Shown here: piece after piece, positions 42,650 to 43,952 of the stretch | Layout of the letters: each line of letters opens with the position of its first letter | Position numbering within the stretch: position 1 is the stretch's first letter | Source: Amycolatopsis sp. CA-128772 | GTDB lineage: Bacteria; Actinomycetota; Actinomycetes; Mycobacteriales; Pseudonocardiaceae | Reading direction: 5' to 3' | Assembly: GCF_002904295.1 (NCBI RefSeq) | Contig: NZ_PPHG01000047.1 | Span: 1-43,952, forward strand | DNA: 43,952 nucleotides | The notes under the pieces: model-generated | Database searches by the model: none | What the model was told of the DNA's origin: nothing | What the model saw: the letters and a program-made list of their open reading frames with translations, nothing else | Program-made: the position numbers and the translations under genes

Positions 42650-43627
42650 ATGCCAGGCTCACCCAGACGGGTTGCGATCGTCGGATACGCCGACGCGGAG
42701 CTGCTGGACATCGCCTGCCCCGCCGATGTGTTCGACGCCGCCAACCGGCTCGGCGCGCGCCCGCCGTACGAGCTGCAGCTGGCCTCGGTCGACGGCCACG
42801 GCATCCGCACCGGCTCCGGCCTGACGCTGCAGCCGCACCTGCGGCTCGACCAGGTCGCCGGCGACCTCGACACGCTGGTCGTCGCGGGCGGCTGGGGCAG
42901 CACGGCCGCGGCGGCCGACGAGCGCGTCCTGGCCCACGTCCGGCGGCTCGCCCGGACCAGCCGCCGGGTCGCGTCGGTGTGCACGGGCGCGGAGGTTCTC
43001 GCGGCGGCCGGGCTGCTCAACGGCCGCCGGGCGACCACGCACTGGCGGTACGCGGCCCGCCTGGCGCGGGACTACCCGTCGGTGACGGTGGACCCGGTGC
43101 CGCTGTACGTCCGGCACGGCAACGTGTACACGGCGGCGGGCGTGACGAGCGGCCTGGACCTGACGCTGTCCCTGGTGGAGGCCGACCACGGGCCGTCGCT
43201 GGCCCGCGAGGCGGCCCGCGCCCTGGTCACCTACCTGCAGCGGCCGGGCAACCAGGCCCAGGTGAGCCTGTTCCTGGCCGGGCCGCCGCCGGAGCACCGC
43301 GAGGTCCGCGACCTCACCGCGTACATCGCCGAACACCTCGACGCCGACCTCGGCACCCCGGCCCTGGCGGCCCGGGCGGGCCTGAGCACCCGCCAGCTGA
43401 CCCGCCTGTTCGACGCCCACCTGGGCACCACCCCGGGCCGCTACGTCCGCACGATCCGCACCGAGCAGGCCGCGCGCCTGCTGTCCGGAACGGACCTCCC
43501 GCTGGCCACGATCGCCCGCCGCTGCGGCTTCGGCTCGACGGAAACGCTGCGCCAGGCCTTCCTCGACCACTTCGACACCCCGCCGTCGGCCTACCGCCGG
43601 GTCCACGTCCGCCAGGCCTACGGCTGA
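42650..43627 (+). CDS. GlxA-family AraC-type transcriptional regulator
   Basis: 325-residue regulator. The DJ-1/PfpI-like sensor domain (about 5-185) keeps the Cys in SVCTGAEVLAAAGLL. The C-terminal AraC DNA-binding domain (about 220-320) has two HTH units (TPALAARAGLSTRQLTRLF and LATIARRCGFGSTETLRQAF) and ends in TPPSAYRR. It is divergent from a stand-alone DJ-1/PfpI gene, which suggests that the pair shares a ligand and the regulator controls its enzyme neighbour. Confidence 0.92.
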   Translation: MPGSPRRVAIVGYADAELLDIACPADVFDAANRLGARPPYELQLASVDGHGIRTGSGLTLQPHLRLDQVAGDLDTLVVAGGWGSTAAAADERVLAHVRRLARTSRRVASVCTGAEVLAAAGLLNGRRATTHWRYAARLARDYPSVTVDPVPLYVRHGNVYTAAGVTSGLDLTLSLVEADHGPSLAREAARALVTYLQRPGNQAQVSLFLAGPPPEHREVRDLTAYIAEHLDADLGTPALAARAGLSTRQLTRLFDAHLGTTPGRYVRTIRTEQAARLLSGTDLPLATIARRCGFGSTETLRQAFLDHFDTPPSAYRRVHVRQAYG

Positions 43628-43642
43628 CCCGGTGTCGCCCCG

Positions 43643-43747
43643 CCAATCACGCAAGTTCCGGCTCCAATCACACGAGTTCCGGCTCCAATCACGCGAGTTC
43701 CGGCTCCAATCACGCAAGTTGCGGTTCTGATCACGCGAGATCCGGGT
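43643..43747. repeat. five tandem 21-bp repeats
   Basis: Units start at 43643, 43664, 43685, 43706 and 43727. The consensus is CCAATCACGCRAGTTCCGGC plus T; the first three differ by one or two bases and the last two are more diverged. There are no spacers, so it is not CRISPR. The 21-bp period is two helical turns, so any bound protein would line up on one face. Confidence 0.85.
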
Positions 43748-43859
43748 CCGGCCGGGCGGGATCGGCGGCCCGGAGCGGCCGACACGGCGAAGGCGGGACG
43801 AACCGGGCCGTCGGCGGCCCCTCGCGCGGGGGGCGGAAACCCGCTGTCAGGATGTGCAG
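43748..43859. other. spacer between the tandem repeat and the last gene
   Basis: About 110 GC-rich nt with no gene. A CAGGAT box at 43848-43853, 6 nt before the GTG of the next gene, is a likely leaderless -10. Confidence 0.35.
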
Positions 43860-43952
43860 GTGGACCGCCCCGACCCCGACGACGACGAAACCGGCCCGAT
43901 CCGCCGGATCACGGACGAGGTGTCCCTTTCGCCGGGTCACGGAACGTCCGGA
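43860..43952 (+). CDS. N-terminal fragment of an unidentified protein (runs off the window)
   Basis: 31 codons, open to the window end, starting with GTG at 43860. The start is acidic (DRPDPDDDE), then TGPIRRITDEVSLSPGHG. Third codon positions are nearly all G or C, as in true genes here, and a CAGGAT box sits 6 nt upstream. No family can be named from this fragment. Confidence 0.45.
   Translation, partial: MDRPDPDDDETGPIRRITDEVSLSPGHGTSG

Noticed and set aside
43643..43747. CRISPR array
   Set aside because: The repeats abut without unique spacers and no cas gene is nearby.
43731..43940. Minus-strand open frame of 69 codons at the right edge
   Set aside because: It overlaps the repeat and the better-supported plus-strand start at 43860, and shows no domain.

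Overview
The window is about 72-73% GC, densely coded and rich in leaderless-type starts. It reads as the chromosome of a filamentous actinomycete, most likely Amycolatopsis or another member of the Pseudonocardiales. Supporting signs are a conservon (cvn) cluster, DUF3040 and DUF6131 small proteins, a Ku plus LigD-like NHEJ set, an AfsR-type BTAD regulator and AurF, SPW and GlxA proteins. No integrase, transposase, phage gene, tRNA, rRNA or CRISPR array was seen. It looks like an ordinary chromosomal arm segment with a secreted-hydrolase island.

Layout. 1-3280: 3'-truncated molybdenum hydroxylase large subunit behind a TauE/SafE permease, then a divergent RibD/DHFR-like protein. 3366-14808: a secreted polysaccharide locus with a Tat-exported discoidin protein, a LacI regulator, a GH3 and a GH16 gene that are translationally coupled, and a beta-helix GH55-like protein. 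Together these carry seven F5/8C (discoidin) modules, and their joint target is probably a beta-1,3-glucan such as fungal cell wall (inference). 14710-17846: flavoprotein monooxygenase plus metallo-beta-lactamase-fold protein under a divergent MarR regulator. 17843-22671: ribA, LysE exporter, MetE-like protein with an unusual leader, DUF3040, a DinB2-like polymerase and a TetR regulator. 22761-26118: AurF-like oxygenase, GNAT, and ahcY behind a clear S-adenosylhomocysteine riboswitch that overlaps an intrinsic terminator, then a 51-residue membrane protein.

26119-31414: terminators and a candidate C-rich-loop small RNA, Ku, then a five-gene unit cvnA-B-C-D plus a styrene-monooxygenase-like flavoprotein. 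31718-36236: TetR with a 13-bp inverted-repeat operator, a heterodimeric ABC exporter and a terminator hairpin. 36618-43627: LigD-like protein with an intact phosphoesterase and a ligase domain lacking its catalytic lysine, SPW membrane protein, secreted M15-like protein, large BTAD/NB-ARC/TPR regulator, and a divergent DJ-1/PfpI and GlxA pair. 43643-43952: five 21-bp tandem repeats and the start of a further gene.

The strongest items for follow-up are the SAH riboswitch/terminator at ahcY, the DinB polymerase with Ile at the steric-gate position, the LigD-like protein with a dead ligase motif I, the 21-bp tandem repeat, the four-half-site leader of the MetE-like gene, and the repeated tail-to-tail overlap of convergent genes. 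I see no single wholly new multi-gene system that I can defend. The cvn/StyA-like cluster and the discoidin-rich hydrolase island are the closest to uncharacterised systems.
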